Below, piece after piece: positions 22,139 to 33,600 of a DNA stretch of 64,000 nucleotides. Below the pieces are notes generated by a model. That model did no database searches and was not told the origin of the DNA. It saw nothing but the letters and a program-made list of their open reading frames with translations. This DNA comes from Voacanga thouarsii (taxonomy: Eukaryota; Streptophyta; Magnoliopsida; Gentianales; Apocynaceae). Positions within the stretch are counted from its first letter, which is position 1, and each line of letters starts with the position of its first letter. The stretch covers positions 372,001-436,000 of the forward strand of contig JANUWF010001481.1 in the NCBI GenBank assembly GCA_026120185.1, in the 5' to 3' direction. The translations under genes were made by a program, and so were the position numbers.

Positions 22139-23200
22139 GCTCAGTGACCCTCTCCAGGATCAGATTGGTATCTGCTCGTCAAACTAAGAGCACACGATAC
22201 ATTGGGCCTAGTACATATCATAGCATACATGATAGACCCAATTGCTGAAGCATATGGAATTCTACTCATGTGATCCCTTTCAACTTGTGTCTTTGGAGAC
22301 ATCGACTTTGAAAGGCTTACACCATATGTCATAAGTAAGAATCCTCTTTTGGATTGATCCATGCTGAACCTTTTCAACACTTTGTCTATGTATGTAGACT
22401 GTGAAAAACCTAGCAACCTTCTAGATCTATCTCTATAGATCTTTATTCCTAGAATATAGGTTGCTTCTCCAAGGTCTTTCATGGAGAACATCTTGGACAA
22501 CCAAATCTTCACTGATTAAAGAGTGGAAACATCATTTCCTATAAGCAATATGTCATCTACATAAAGCAATAGGAAAACAACTTTACACCCACTAACCTTC
22601 TTGTACACACAAGGTTCATCCATGTTTTGAATGAAACTAAAATCTTTAATTGTCTCATCAAAACGGATATTCCAACTCCTAGATGCTTGCTTAAGTCCAT
22701 AAATGGACCTTTGCAACTTCCACACCTTTGTGCTATCTTTGGATATGAAACCTTTAGGCTGTGTCATATACACTTCCCCAATCAGGTTTCCATTAAGGAA
22801 AGCTGTTTTCACATTCATTTGCCAGACCTCATAATCGTAATGAGCAGCAATGGCTAGGAGTATTCTTATGGATTTCAACATCGCGACTGGTGAAAAAGTT
22901 TCGTCATAGTCAATACCTTGTCGTTGACGATAACCTTTCCTACCAAGCGAGCCTTATAGGTAACCACATTACCATCCATGTCAGTTTTCTTTTTGAAAAC
23001 CCATTTACACCCTATAGGCTTGATTCCTTCAGGTGGATCAACCAAAATCCATACTTGGTTGTCATACATGGAATCCATCTCTGACTTCATAACTACGAGC
23101 CATTTGTCAGATTCTGAACTATTCAGAACATCCTCATAAGTAGTAGGCTCATCGTCATCTATGAGCAATACGTCATTATGGTCACTTATGAGAAATCCAT
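22139..23200 (-). pseudogene. Copia reverse transcriptase, element E
   Basis: Minus strand, complete RVT_2 domain spread over three open stretches (about 23363-22875, 22881-22516, 22512-22141). Motifs: CKWVFKKKTDMDG, MLKSIRILLAIA, QMNVKTAFLNG, SIYGLKQASRSWN and an intact YVDD (about 22552-22563). Lesions: a frameshift near 22920 in the KARLVGK...ID-Y segment and a TAA stop at about 22516 (codon expected to be Gln). Otherwise intact. Confidence 0.85.
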
Positions 23201-24640
23201 ATCTCTCAGGTGCCACTCGTATCCTACTTGACCTACGAAGCTCTTGTGTGTTAGAAGGTTCATCTATTTGAATAGATACAGGTTCAGATGGTTGATCAAT
23301 ATTTGTTTGCTCTTCTTGAACTTCACTAAGTTCAAGCTTGCTCCCACTATCTTCTTTGAACATGTGCTCCTTCTCTAAAAAGACAGCATGTTTTGAAATA
23401 AAACTTTATTTTCAGAAGGAAGATAGAACTAATATCCAAACGATTCTTTTGGATATCCAACGAACAAACATTTGTCAGACTTACTTTCAAGTTTGTCTGA
23501 CATTACCTTTTTAACAAAAGCAGGGCAACCCCAAATCCTTAAATGAGATAACTTTGGTCTCTTACCAAAGAATAACTCATAAGGAGTGGTATCAACCGTT
23601 TTCGACGGAACTCTATTTAAAATGTAAACAGCAGTCTCCAGTGCGTACCCCCAAAACGATTTTGGTAAGTCTGCAAAAGCCATCATGGTCCTTACTATGT
23701 CTAGAAGGGTTCGATTCCTTCTCTCAGATACACCGTTATGTTGAGGTGTATATGGTGGAGTCCATTGAGATAATATTTCATTATCTCTTAGATAACTTAG
23801 AAACTCTTGACTTAAGTATTCACCTCCTCGATCGGATCTAAGAGCTTTAATACTTTTGCCAAGTTGTTTCTCTACTTCATTCTTGAAGTCTTTGAAACGG
23901 TCAAAGGCTTCAGATTTGTATTTCATCAAATACAAATACCCATATCGAGAATAATCATCAATAAAGGTAATGAAGTATTGATAACCTCATCTTGCTTGTA
24001 TTGACATTGGGCCACATACATCTGAATGTACGAGTTCTAATAACTCTTTTGCCCTTTCTCCTTTTCTTGAAAAAGAAGTTTTAGCCATTTTTTCAAGTAA
24101 ACAAGATTCGCATGTGTCATATGATTCGTAATCAAATGACCCTAAGTCACCTAATTTGTATAATTTAGACACACATTTTTCATTTACATGGCCTAAACGA
24201 CAATGCCATAAGTAAGATGAGATTAAGTTATCATTTTTATGTTTCTTTTTACTTATATTGAGAATTGGATTATACATGTCTAGAACATATAAACCATTGA
24301 TCAAAGTTGCAAAACCATAATGAATATCATTTAATGAGAAAGAATAACATTTATTCTTAAAACTTAAATGAAATTTGAATAAGTCTAAACAAGCAACTGA
24401 GATAATGTTTTTCAACAAAACTGGTACAAAATAACAGTTTTGTAGTTCTAAAACTAATCCAGAAGGTAGATTGAGATGATAAGTCCCCACAGCTAGTGCA
24501 GCAACCTTTGCTCCATTTGCAGCTCATAGGTCCACGTCACCTTTCTCTAATCTTTTACTGCCCTTTAGTCCCTGCAAATTATTGCATAAATGAGATCCAC
24601 AACTGGTATCCAATACCCATATCTCATTATTAAAGGCAGT
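23201..24640 (-). pseudogene. Copia protease and integrase, element E
   Basis: Minus strand. The protease active site is Asp-Thr-Ser (about 24613-24605), where Asp-Thr-Gly is expected: a GGT-to-AGT change likely to cost activity. A stop lies near 24524. The gag_pre-integrase zinc region (WHCRLGHV...CESC) is at about 24215-24090. The integrase catalytic triad looks whole: Asp in HSDVCGP (~24025), Asp in SDRGGEYL (~23835) and Glu in NGVSERRN (~23725). Stops at about 23986 and 23428, and a frameshift near 23410-23365 follow. This is the only integrase core here in which I see all three catalytic residues of the Copia type. Confidence 0.83.
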
Positions 24641-25481
24641 ATTAATCTCAATCATAAACATACCAGGATTAGAAGTAGAAGTGCTTGCAAGCTTCTCCTT
24701 CTCCTTCTTTTCCTTCACAATCTCCAAGTAGGCCTTGCAGTTACGCCTCCAATGACCCATTTTACCACAATGATGACATGGGCCTTTAGGGGCAGCCTCC
24801 TTCTTCTTGACACCTCCTTTGGGCTTAGTAGGAGTGTTCTTCTTCTTCTTCTTGGAAACCTACTAACAAGATTGCCTTATCATCCTTTTTCATAGAGGAC
24901 TCAGCAGTCTTAAGCAGATTAATTAGCTCAGGTATGGTGGTCTCAATATTATTCATGTGGTAGTTGATCACAAACTGCGAAAAACTACTTGGTAATGATT
25001 GTAGAATTAAGTCAATACTTAACTCATGATTCATTACGAACCCAAGAGACCCAAGCTTTTCCATGTAGCCCAACATCTGCAACCCATGAGTGGCCACTGA
25101 AGCACCCTCAACCATCTTAGCACAGAACAGTTGTTTAGAGATCTCATATCTCTCTGTTCTAGCTTGTTTATCAAACAGCTCTTTAAGATGGTGGATCATC
25201 GATTGAGCATCTATATGCTCATGCTGTTTTTGCAGCTCAGGAGACATTGACGCCAGCATGATACAAGATGCTGTGTCGCTATCTTCTTTGTGCTTTTTAT
25301 GGACAGCATGCTCTTCAGTAGGAGCATCTTGAGTTGGAGGTGGCGGAATAGGAGCTTCTAGCACGTAGAGTAACTTTTCTGACTTGAGAACGATTCTCAA
25401 GTTTCTATACCAGTCCAAATAGTTTGATTCAGTGAGCTTATTTGTTTCCAAGATGCTACGCAAGTTTAGGTTTGTCGACAT
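24641..25481 (-). pseudogene. gag: Copia gag, element E
   Basis: Minus strand, starts at ATG 25481 (MSTNLNLRSILETNKLTESN), open for 218 codons to 24825. A frameshift in the Lys/Glu-rich segment (about 24850) separates it from the CCHC knuckle CHHCGKMGHWRRNC (about 24783-24742), which is intact here but damaged in A. The body contains the segment YEISKQLFCAKMVEGASVATH, shared with A. One lesion only. Confidence 0.87.
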
Positions 25482-27275
25482 GATGCAAATGACCTAGATG
25501 TAAAGATAGAATTATTAGAACATGTATATGCAAATGCTACGCAATTAATTAGGTCTTTAATTAAGCACATAATTATTCCACTATTTTTACTCAAACCAAT
25601 AGCCCCACTATTGATTCGGGAAAACCCGTTGGAAGCTTTCCTAGCGGACCGGTATCCAAATTCCTTAAGAATAACCTTGGGTTTGCCCAACAAGCCATTC
25701 TTAAGTTCATTGGTAGGTATCCAATACCAATTACATTGTATGTAACCACCGGATCATTGGGTGATTAACAGCTTTTAATCTTAAAGCCTTTTGGGCTACC
25801 CCAACTTTTCCTCTAAATTTCTTTATGCTTGAGTTTGTCCAACTGAGATAAAGAATTTAGTTAAACCCGACCCATTAATCAGGAATTTAATTCCAAAGGA
25901 ATTTAATTCCATAGCTTGAACATGCCCGATGTCAAGTAGGCTTGGGTTTGCCCAACAACCTGGTCTTGAAAAAGGACTCTCGTTCTTACTATATTAATGG
26001 AAGGAATTAGGTTTAATATTATTTGAGGGATTTGTTCCTTTTAGTGGTCTCATCGTTAGGCGTGCATACAATTTATCAATAAGCAGCATAAATTGATAAA
26101 CATGGTAATAAACAATTACGTGGCATGGTTATGGACTTTCTAAATTAATTTCCTCGAGCCACCAAGAAAATGAATATGGTCAACCCTATGCATTCATGCA
26201 TGACATAAGTAGAGGGTCTTACCATCTCGCCTTATTTTGAACACCATCTTCAAAATCTTGAAAGTAAAATTCTACCTCAATCTAACGTATATAATCTAAT
26301 TACATAATTTCCAAAAAGGAGAAACCTCGAGTTACATTCGAGGGGAGTTAGATGAGAAGAGAATTACATCAGAATTTGAGAGAAGGCAGGACACGCAGGC
26401 CCTATTTCATTAAAACAAAGCGATAAAAAATGCATGAACATATATAATTGGTTTTAGTCCATAACCATCCACCATGCCTTTAACTATGCTTAAACAAAAT
26501 AAACATATAATTTTATTATTCTAAAATTATTATTTTGGGAAAATAAAACAAATTCTAAAATCAACATTTTAGAAAAATACATTAATTTTAAATTTTCAAA
26601 ATCACTATTTTGAAAAATAAAATTGATTTTCTCAAAACTAATTTTGAGAAAATGCTTCTGGGTCCCGTCACGTAACGATAACGACGGTTCCACTGACTGG
26701 TCAGCGGGCGGGGGTCAAGAGGGCAGCGCCCCTTGCGGGGGTTAGGGGGGCAGCACCCCCATGGAAAAATTTTTATTTTACCACCTCTCATCAAATGAGA
26801 TTTTCCCTTTCAAAATTCTATTCCAAAACCTTTTTTTTTTTTTTTAACACCGAACAGTAACCACCGCGTGCGGCTTGGATTTTCTGCAAATTTTTGTTCA
26901 GTTTGGGGCCGTTCCTAGATCAATCAACACCAGTTTTTGACATTGATCTTTGTTAATCTTTATTAACAAACCATTGTGATCATTCTCACAATCAATTTAA
27001 CAATCCAAATTGTTAAACGGAAGGCTTAATTACAGGATGAACATCAACTGAAGCCAAAACTTGAACACAGACGCAGAACCATTCTGTAATATTTTCGAAA
27101 GCATAAAACCCACAACGCAGAAACGATTTCTGCAACCCAGATTATTCAAAACAAAACCCAGACGATTACATACAAACCAGCAGACATGATCATACCATTA
27201 ACATGCTATAATCATGCAATTTACATGCTTGAACAATTCAAAGCAATAAAACATCCCATTAAAACGCAAACCCGT
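25482..27275 (-). other. Leader of element E
   Basis: About 1.8 kb between primer site and gag, homologous to the leader of A. It holds three copies (minus strand) of TTGGGCAAACCCAAG-like sequence at 25941-25956, 25828-25843 (diverged) and 25676-25691, AT-rich palindromic stretches near 26510-26650, a GC-rich block at 26690-26765 and a poly-T at 26828-26845. No credible gene. Confidence 0.75.
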
Positions 27276-27290
27276 AGGCTCTGATACCAC
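27276..27290 (-). other. Primer-binding site of element E (initiator Met tRNA)
   Basis: Minus strand GTGGTATCAGAGCCTAC directly next to the LTR end CCTACA. Confirms that the internal region reads on the minus strand while the outer LTR halves read +. Confidence 0.9.
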
Positions 27291-27945
27291 TGTAGGATTT
27301 CTAAATTAATTAATCAAATTAAATGCAGCGAAAAATAGCAAGAAATCCAAGCCATGGATCACGGGTTTGCAGTAGAAACGGGAAAAAGAGAAGATCACGC
27401 TTATTACCTCTTGAAGCTGGAATTTAAATTTTTCTTGTTCCAAGAATGCAGGCGCGATCCAAATCACAAAACTGGTTCACAGCAGCTCAACTGAAGTCCA
27501 AGAAAGAACTCCCTCTAATGATAATCCACACAAGGTCGAACGCTCACAATCTCACAATTCTATGCTAGTAGAATTTAGGAGGCTAGGGTTTTGATTAGTA
27601 AGAGAGAGAGACGGCTAGGGTTTTGATCAAGAGAGAGGCAGAGAAACGATTTTTCTGTTATTGCGTGAATAGTCTGTATCTCTTACCCAAAGGAAACCGT
27701 TTCCTTATATTTATAGATTTATAATTACCATAAATTGTAACTTAGTCCTTCAACGTCCAATTGTCAACAAATTGGTCCTTGAAGTTTACTTAATTACAAT
27801 TAGGTCCCATGAATTATAACAAACTTATAATTCATCTATAAATATATTCCCTTCTCTTAATTAACCCCACAATATTATCAAATAATATATTTGAGCATTC
27901 AAACCTTTATTGTGTGTGACCCATTAGGTTTCCTGGTCTTATTGG
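27291..27945 (-). repeat. E: inner right half-LTR (-), second half
   Basis: Reverse complement of the second half of the LTR, ending at the primer site as a normal 5' LTR does, but its start is missing: it breaks off at ~27945 (GGTCTTATTG). Contains AAACCCTA-type motifs (reverse, ~27570-27620). Confidence 0.9.
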
Positions 27946-28732
27946 TAAGAGTCATTGCTAGATGTCGCTCTTGATATGCTAAATATGGATTTATTAATTA
28001 GAGAATTAATAAATTTAATCCTTTATTTTATTAAGGATTATTAATTCTAATATTGTTAGAATTAATTCATATTATGCTAGCAATAAGACCAGGAAACCTA
28101 ATGGGTCACGCACAATAAAGGTTTGAATGCTCAAATATATTATTTGATAATATTGTGAGGTTAATTAAGAGAAGGGAATATATTTATAGGTGAATTATAA
28201 GTTTGTTATAATTCATGGGACCTAATTGTAATTAAGTAAACTTCAAGGACCAATTTATTGACAATTGGACGTTGAAGGACTAAGTTACAATTTACGATAA
28301 TTATAAATCTATAAATATAAGGAAACGGTTTCCTTAGGGTAAGAGATACAGACTATTCATGCAATAACAGAGAAACCGTTTCTCTGCCTCTCTCTTGATC
28401 AAAACCCTAGTCGTCTCTCTCTTATTAATCAAAACCCTAGCCTCCTAAATTCTACTAGTATAGAATTGTGAGATTGTAAGTGTTTGACCTTATGTAGATT
28501 ATCATTAGAGGGAGTTCATTCTTGGACTTCAATTGAGCTGCTGTGAACCGGTTTTGTGATCTGGATCGCGCCTGCGTTCTTGGAACAAGAAAAATTTAAA
28601 TTCCGGCTTCAAGAGGTAATAAGTGTGATCTTCTCTTTTTCCCATTTCTACTGCAAACCTGTGATCCATGGCTTGGGTTTCTTGCTATTTTTCGCTGCGT
28701 TTAATCTGATTAATTAATTTAGAAATCCTACA
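27946..28732 (+). repeat. E: outer right half-LTR (+), second half
   Basis: From ~27946, + orientation, with a 133-bp non-paired loop (27946-28078) followed by a 654-bp arm (28079-28732) that is the inverted repeat of 27291-27945. Ends CCTACA, then target copy ATATA at 28733-28737. Confidence 0.9.
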
Positions 28733-28737
28733 ATATA

Positions 28738-30290
28738 AATGTCTGTTTTTAACCGATTGATGAAAATGAGAATCTCATCATATCTAGGTTAGTATGTTGT
28801 GAATTCCAAATGGGGAATGGTTTAACTTTAGCCAGTGAGTAGTCCACTCACTTCATGACATAAGAGTATTTCGAATACGTAGGACATGACATGTAGTAGT
28901 GGTTTCTAAAAGTACTATATGATAGAAATCTAGACTACTACCGTTACAGCGTGAACTAGTACTCTACGACTTGAGTATGAGTTGGTGGTCTGACGAAGCT
29001 AAGAAGTATGTACTTTGATATGCTATAGTTGAGATTCTATCGTAGGGCCAATATACTTGCATGTTGGGTATGTGTGACTAATTAGTTAAGACAGACTCGT
29101 ACAAGATAGTTTCTTTACTATATCGTCCGTTGTGGTTGTCTGAATGATCTAAATATCTAGGGCCCTGGGAAACATGACTTGGATGTTTGCTTTAGGGTAG
29201 CTCCCTTGAAAAGTGGAAACAATCCAGAAAGTCATGGATTATTGGACTAGAAGCTTAAGGATGGTAGATGTCATTTAGAGTGGTGTTAGCACATTTCTTC
29301 CTCTCCAATGTACGACGATGTATAGAGGGGTATTTTAGTCATTTTACTTGTAAGTCGAAGACTTTGCTAACGCAGCATTATCCTTGGGGTCAATATTTCC
29401 TTATGGTGATTTTAATAAATATTTAAAATGCAAAATACAGCTCTTTATATTGCAAGGGTATTTTGGTCATTTTAGTAGCCAAGACGGTGAGCCTTTTGGT
29501 CCCCAGTATAGACCGTGAGTCCTAATTATATACAGGCTAAGGAATTGGTCTTAAATTAAATTAAATGGAATTTATTTTATTTAAGTAGTCTGATTTAATT
29601 ATTGGGCTACAATAAAATAGAGGTCCATGGAGAGAGAGAGAATTAATTAAATTAGTTTAGTGAGTTAATTAATTGTTCAGGGCTTTGACCCAGTTTGAAT
29701 AATTAAAGATTGACCTAGGATTAAACTAATATAGGCTTGTTAATTGGACTAGTTTATTTGGGCAAGAAAATTACTTATTTATTGGGCCATTTATTTAGTT
29801 ATAATTAAAATAATTAATTTAGTCCAAAAGGCTAAACTAAGAGTCCAATGGGCCAATCCAGTTTAACCTAGGGTTTTATTTAAGTTAAACAGGAGGATAA
29901 AGCAGGATGCAGTTTTTACTCTTCTTAGAGTTAAGAAAACAACTTTGGTTTTTTTTTCTTCTGGCATGAGGAAAACACAGCCTCTTTCTCTTTCTCAAAA
30001 ATATTCCTTAGCCCTGTGAGTTGTTTACCAAATGGGATTAGGCAGGCCATATACTGGAAAATCGAAAGATTGGTGTTCACATACATGCACAGACGGAATA
30101 GGAGGTTTGCAGGAATCACACCAGAGGTTTCCACCATTGCTCCTACCCCAGTTCCACACATTCTGGTCTAGCTAATTCTGAGAACGAGAAAAAGAGGTAA
30201 AAAAATTTTTCCTTCAGAGTCCCACCAGGGCGTGACCGGTGCCGGCTCTGGTATGCAATTTTCAATTTTCAATTTTTTTTTTTGCTTCCA
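28738..30290 (+). repeat. 3' LTR of element D, second piece
   Basis: Continues LTR D after the E insertion; matches 16255-17802 of LTR C. Near its end (30195-30260) it has a GC-rich insert including ACCGGTGCCGGCTCTGG that LTR C lacks. I place the end at TTGCTTCCA (30290) because it gives the length of LTR C. The minus-strand frame at 29931-30161 is chance. Confidence 0.75.
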
Positions 30291-30309
30291 CTGTGTGCTT
30301 TTCTTCCCC

Positions 30310-30560
30310 CTTTAAATCTTCAATTCTCACTCTAGTAAAAATACTCGCAATCTGAATATTTAGGGTTCGGATAGTACAAATCCAAAAATTCTATCTAGAT
30401 CCCTATAAATTCCCAAATTCGAATAATTCCCTTGGATATTTTTATTGCACCAAGATGTTCATTTCATTATAATGATCATTTATTGTTCTGAGTCTTTATA
30501 CAAATACTCATTTTATATAAAGTTATCACCAGTCAAAGTGTATAAGGGAGCAATGTTACA
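30310..30560 (-). repeat. Gypsy LTR fragment (LTR start, minus strand)
   Basis: Matches 33310-33557 (GCAATCTGAATATT...AAGATGTTCAT) and ends with ...CAATGTTACA, the minus-strand LTR start. About 250 bp, cut off on the left at the D boundary. The join with the next piece (30561-30640) is not a normal element boundary. Confidence 0.6.
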
Positions 30561-33557
30561 TTAAGTGCTTAACGTGAACAACTTACATTCAGCGTCATTT
30601 CACGTTTAGTTTGATATATCAAGGCTTAGCTCAATATTCTATAGATCCAATATGTAGAATGAGTCTCTGGGAGTCCATCGTGCTTCCACTATGCCTCTGA
30701 TTCCTAAAATTTTAAGAGGAATAATACACGTGTTAGTGAAAAATCACCCAGTAAGTCTCGTTGGTGCTACTGATTTACAAACAAACAGGTAATATGCTAT
30801 CACTTGTAACTTTATAAAACCATTATAGGAAAGCATTGCATTTTTCTATTGAAAACAATTCTAAAACTCTCTAAGAAATTGTTTATCTAGAATTAAATCA
30901 TTTTTGGAAAATAATGTTTCATTTTAGAGTCATTGCCGCAATTTCAAAAATGCAAACACTTCTCTCAATATAGGGCAGGCTCACAAGGCTTCGCTTTCGG
31001 CAACACGGTCTTGTTGCACTAGGGACATAAGCATATAGCACTCAACTATGCATTGCCAGAGAGGTAGAAATGTCGTCACACCCTACCCAATTCATTTAAT
31101 TCATATTCCTTCGAATCACTACCCGTTCCTCACACGAGAGAGGGCATGGGTTATCATTTGTTGCTTGCTTATGTACGGGGATCCATTCCCATATCGTTCC
31201 TCACACGAGAGGGACCAAGAGGTCAACCAGGCACTTACCAATCCATTCGGTAAGTCCTCAGCTATTTCCAATGTCCCATTACCCCATTTAGATTATGACA
31301 AACCCCAGAACTAGCTAGGTCTTGGGGTCGTCTACCTCTAGCGTAAGCTACTACAAAGGTCAGCTCTTGTTGAGTACTCAACATTTCCACTGGTTCATAA
31401 GACCAGTTATTAATCCCTCTAGCTCACAAGGCTAATTAATTATGTTATTCCCAAAAGAGTATCAATTAAATAATTTTAGGGATCAAAATACAGTTTTATA
31501 AGAGTTAACCTTATACCAAGAGATTGTTTTTCCAAAACGATAACGAAAAAGAATAAAAGGTCCTTTTTTACAATAAAATAAGTTTCTGAGGGTATTTTTG
31601 TCATTTGAAAAATACCCGATTTCCAAAAGAGCATTATTCAGGAATTTCATAATTTTAATCCAAATGAAAGAATTTAATTCAAGAAACTCTAATGATAATT
31701 CCATAATATTCATATCTCACATTTTTCCAAAATCCTTTCCATAAAAGGAACATTACTGCTTTCCTAGAACAAAACATTATTTCGTCTCATAATTAATGAG
31801 AAGAAAGCCTTTCAGGTAGACATTTATACCTAGGAATTAATCATAATTCAAAGGATCCAAAATTCCTTATAGAAAACACCATTTCCTAGAAACCTCGGTA
31901 GTTTTCCGTTTAGAGAGACCATATTTTTGTCAGTAAAACACAAAGGTCCATTACCCTTGGCACAAAAAGGTTTTAGGAATATTAGTCACTAATTATTAAT
32001 AATTCCATTTATGAAAGTTCATATTTCCATTCAAATCCAATCATAGCATGGTGCCATTCAAATCCAATTGTCTCCATTATATATCAAAATGCTCATTAGA
32101 CCTTCAACTACATTTCTATGGAGTCCATTCCCTCAACTTCAATTTTGTCCAGAAACTACTGAGATGAAAAGGTCTCAGAGTTTCTTTGGATTTTATCCGT
32201 TTTCCACAAACAACTTCACCTACTATTTCTCCTTGCTTTGTGGCATCTATTGCACACTTAATCTACTTAATTTCCCTTCAAAGCACCCTTAATTCTATAG
32301 TTTCTCAGATTCAAGCAAGTTACCAAGTTCATATTTAAGCTGCACACAACCAATATTTACAATCAAGAATGATCATTAGTTCTTTTAAGCGTTTAACTCC
32401 TATTTTCTGTCCAATTCCACCATCATCCTTTACAACCATGATCAATCCTTTGAATCATGATAAAAACACACCTATCCATCACACAAAATATAGCACATGA
32501 ACCCGCCAAGCAACTAGCACACACTCACACACACAATTCTTTACATAGTACAAAATTAATGCTACATATAATCATAATCTTCATGATTTCATGTTAAAAT
32601 TCAAATCAAAACGGTCACCGCAATGAAATCTACAACTTTAATTCACAGAGTGTAGCGTTTTACCTTGTTTGTGAGATCCTCTAGCTTGATTTTCTCTCAA
32701 GAATACCAAGAACATTTTTCTCTCTCTATTTTCTAGTTTTTCTCAGTTTTCTCAACTTTTTCTTCCTTTTCTTCCTTGGTTTCTTTTTCTCTTCTTATGT
32801 TCTCCTTGCTGCCATTTTTCTTGCTGAAAAACAGCCTTCCACCTGCTCATCTTGTGACAAAAAATGGTCACCAGGTCAACTAATAATTAATGAATTGTGG
32901 GTTATCCTTTACACATGTCATTTTTCTCAATTTTCCACCATTTCCTTATTTATTTTATACAACTTACTTGATAAGCTTATCTTGTATGGAAATCTTATAA
33001 AACCTCTCATAACTTGACACTTGTCTCCATCCACCAATCACATAATGCCATGTGTTCGAGTCTTGACCGCGTTTTCAATTTTTCTCAGAAAATAGCTATA
33101 ATTTATGTCCGTATCAGCAAAATATTTTATTCCAACAATGGAATCTATAAATTTCACTCAACTCAATGATAAGACTGAAAATTCTGAATTCTTTCCAATT
33201 CGCAATCAAAAATCCGATCGCGGTCAAAATTACAACAATGCCCCTGATAGCTCAGGTTATACCAAAATGTCCATCTTATAATACTGTTTAATTTTCATTC
33301 TGAGCATACACCCAAACTCTCACTCTACTAAAAGTGGTTGCAATCTGAATATTCAGGGTACGAATAGAACAAATCTAAAAATTCCATATAGGTCCCTATA
33401 AATTTAAAAATTCTAATAATGCCTGTGGATATTTTTATTGCACCAAGATGTTCATCCCATTATACTGATAATTTCCTATTCTGGCCCCTGGTACAAATTC
33501 CTACTTTATCAAAAGTAGTAACTAACCATACGAAATTCAAAAGTGCGGGGTATTACA
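30561..33557 (-). repeat. Worn Gypsy LTR, copy 1 (minus strand)
   Basis: From ~30640 (GATCCAA...GAGTCTCTGGGAGTCC) it is homologous to 33800 onwards of copy 2; the shared landmarks include AATAATACACGTGT, GCTCACAAGGCTTCGC, the GAGTACTCA box and AAAAGGTCC. Its minus-strand start is TGTAATACCCCGCAC at 33557. The first 80 bp (30561-30640) match sequence near 35360-35440 instead, so the left end is rearranged. A plus-strand frame at 31048-31314 has a diverged counterpart at 51581-51324, but changes fall on all codon positions. No gene supported. Confidence 0.65.
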
Positions 33558-33586
33558 ATACATTATGAATAGTTGGAAATGACTAT

Positions 33587-33600
33587 ACTCTGATACCAAT
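33587..33600 (-). other. Primer-binding site between two Gypsy LTR copies
   Basis: Minus strand ATTGGTATCAGAGT directly next to the LTR end GGTGTTACA (33601). Only 29 bp separate it from the start of LTR copy 1 (33557), so the whole internal region is gone. Confidence 0.75.

Larger units (their letters stand above)
20242..28732 (-). mobile_element. Copia element E: inverted-core retrotransposon with half-LTR palindromes
   Basis: Outer ends are TGTTAG (20242) and CCTACA (28732), both in + orientation and flanked by ATATA. Internally the order is: LTR first half in + orientation (20242-20920), the same half in reverse (20921-21562), then purine tract, RNase H, RT, integrase, protease, gag, leader and primer site all on the minus strand (21563-27290), LTR second half in reverse (27291-27945), and LTR second half in + orientation (27946-28732). 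That is what results if the segment from the middle of the 5' LTR to the middle of the 3' LTR of an ordinary + element were inverted. Arms appear ~97% identical in the parts I compared. Same family as A and B, and better preserved. Confidence 0.9.
17803..30290 (+). mobile_element. Copia element D (right part, split by element E)
   Basis: Sister of C. Internal part from mid-integrase to RNase H (17803-20008), purine tract, then a 3' LTR beginning at 20032 that is interrupted at 20241 by E and resumes at 28738 to about 30290. The two LTR pieces together are about 1763 bp, close to the 1756 bp of LTR C. The left half of D is not in the window. Confidence 0.85.

Noticed and set aside
27276..27290. 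tRNA gene or fragment at the TGGTATCAGAGC sites
   Set aside because: These are primer-binding sites next to LTR ends; no cloverleaf flanks them here or at 1556, 33587 or 50117.
20242..28732. Plain nested insertion of a minus-strand Copia element into a plus-strand solo LTR
   Set aside because: The inner copy would need complete LTRs with TG...CA ends and a 5-bp duplication at about 20920 and 27945. Instead each inner LTR is only a half that ends mid-sequence. The inversion model explains all four halves.
31048..31314. Possible antisense gene in Gypsy LTRs, open in two diverged copies (31048-31314 + and 51581-51324 -)
   Set aside because: Aligning the two frames by eye, differences fall on first, second and third codon positions with only a slight third-position excess, and the third copy (near 34200) is not open. 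Looks like shared LTR sequence, not protein conservation.
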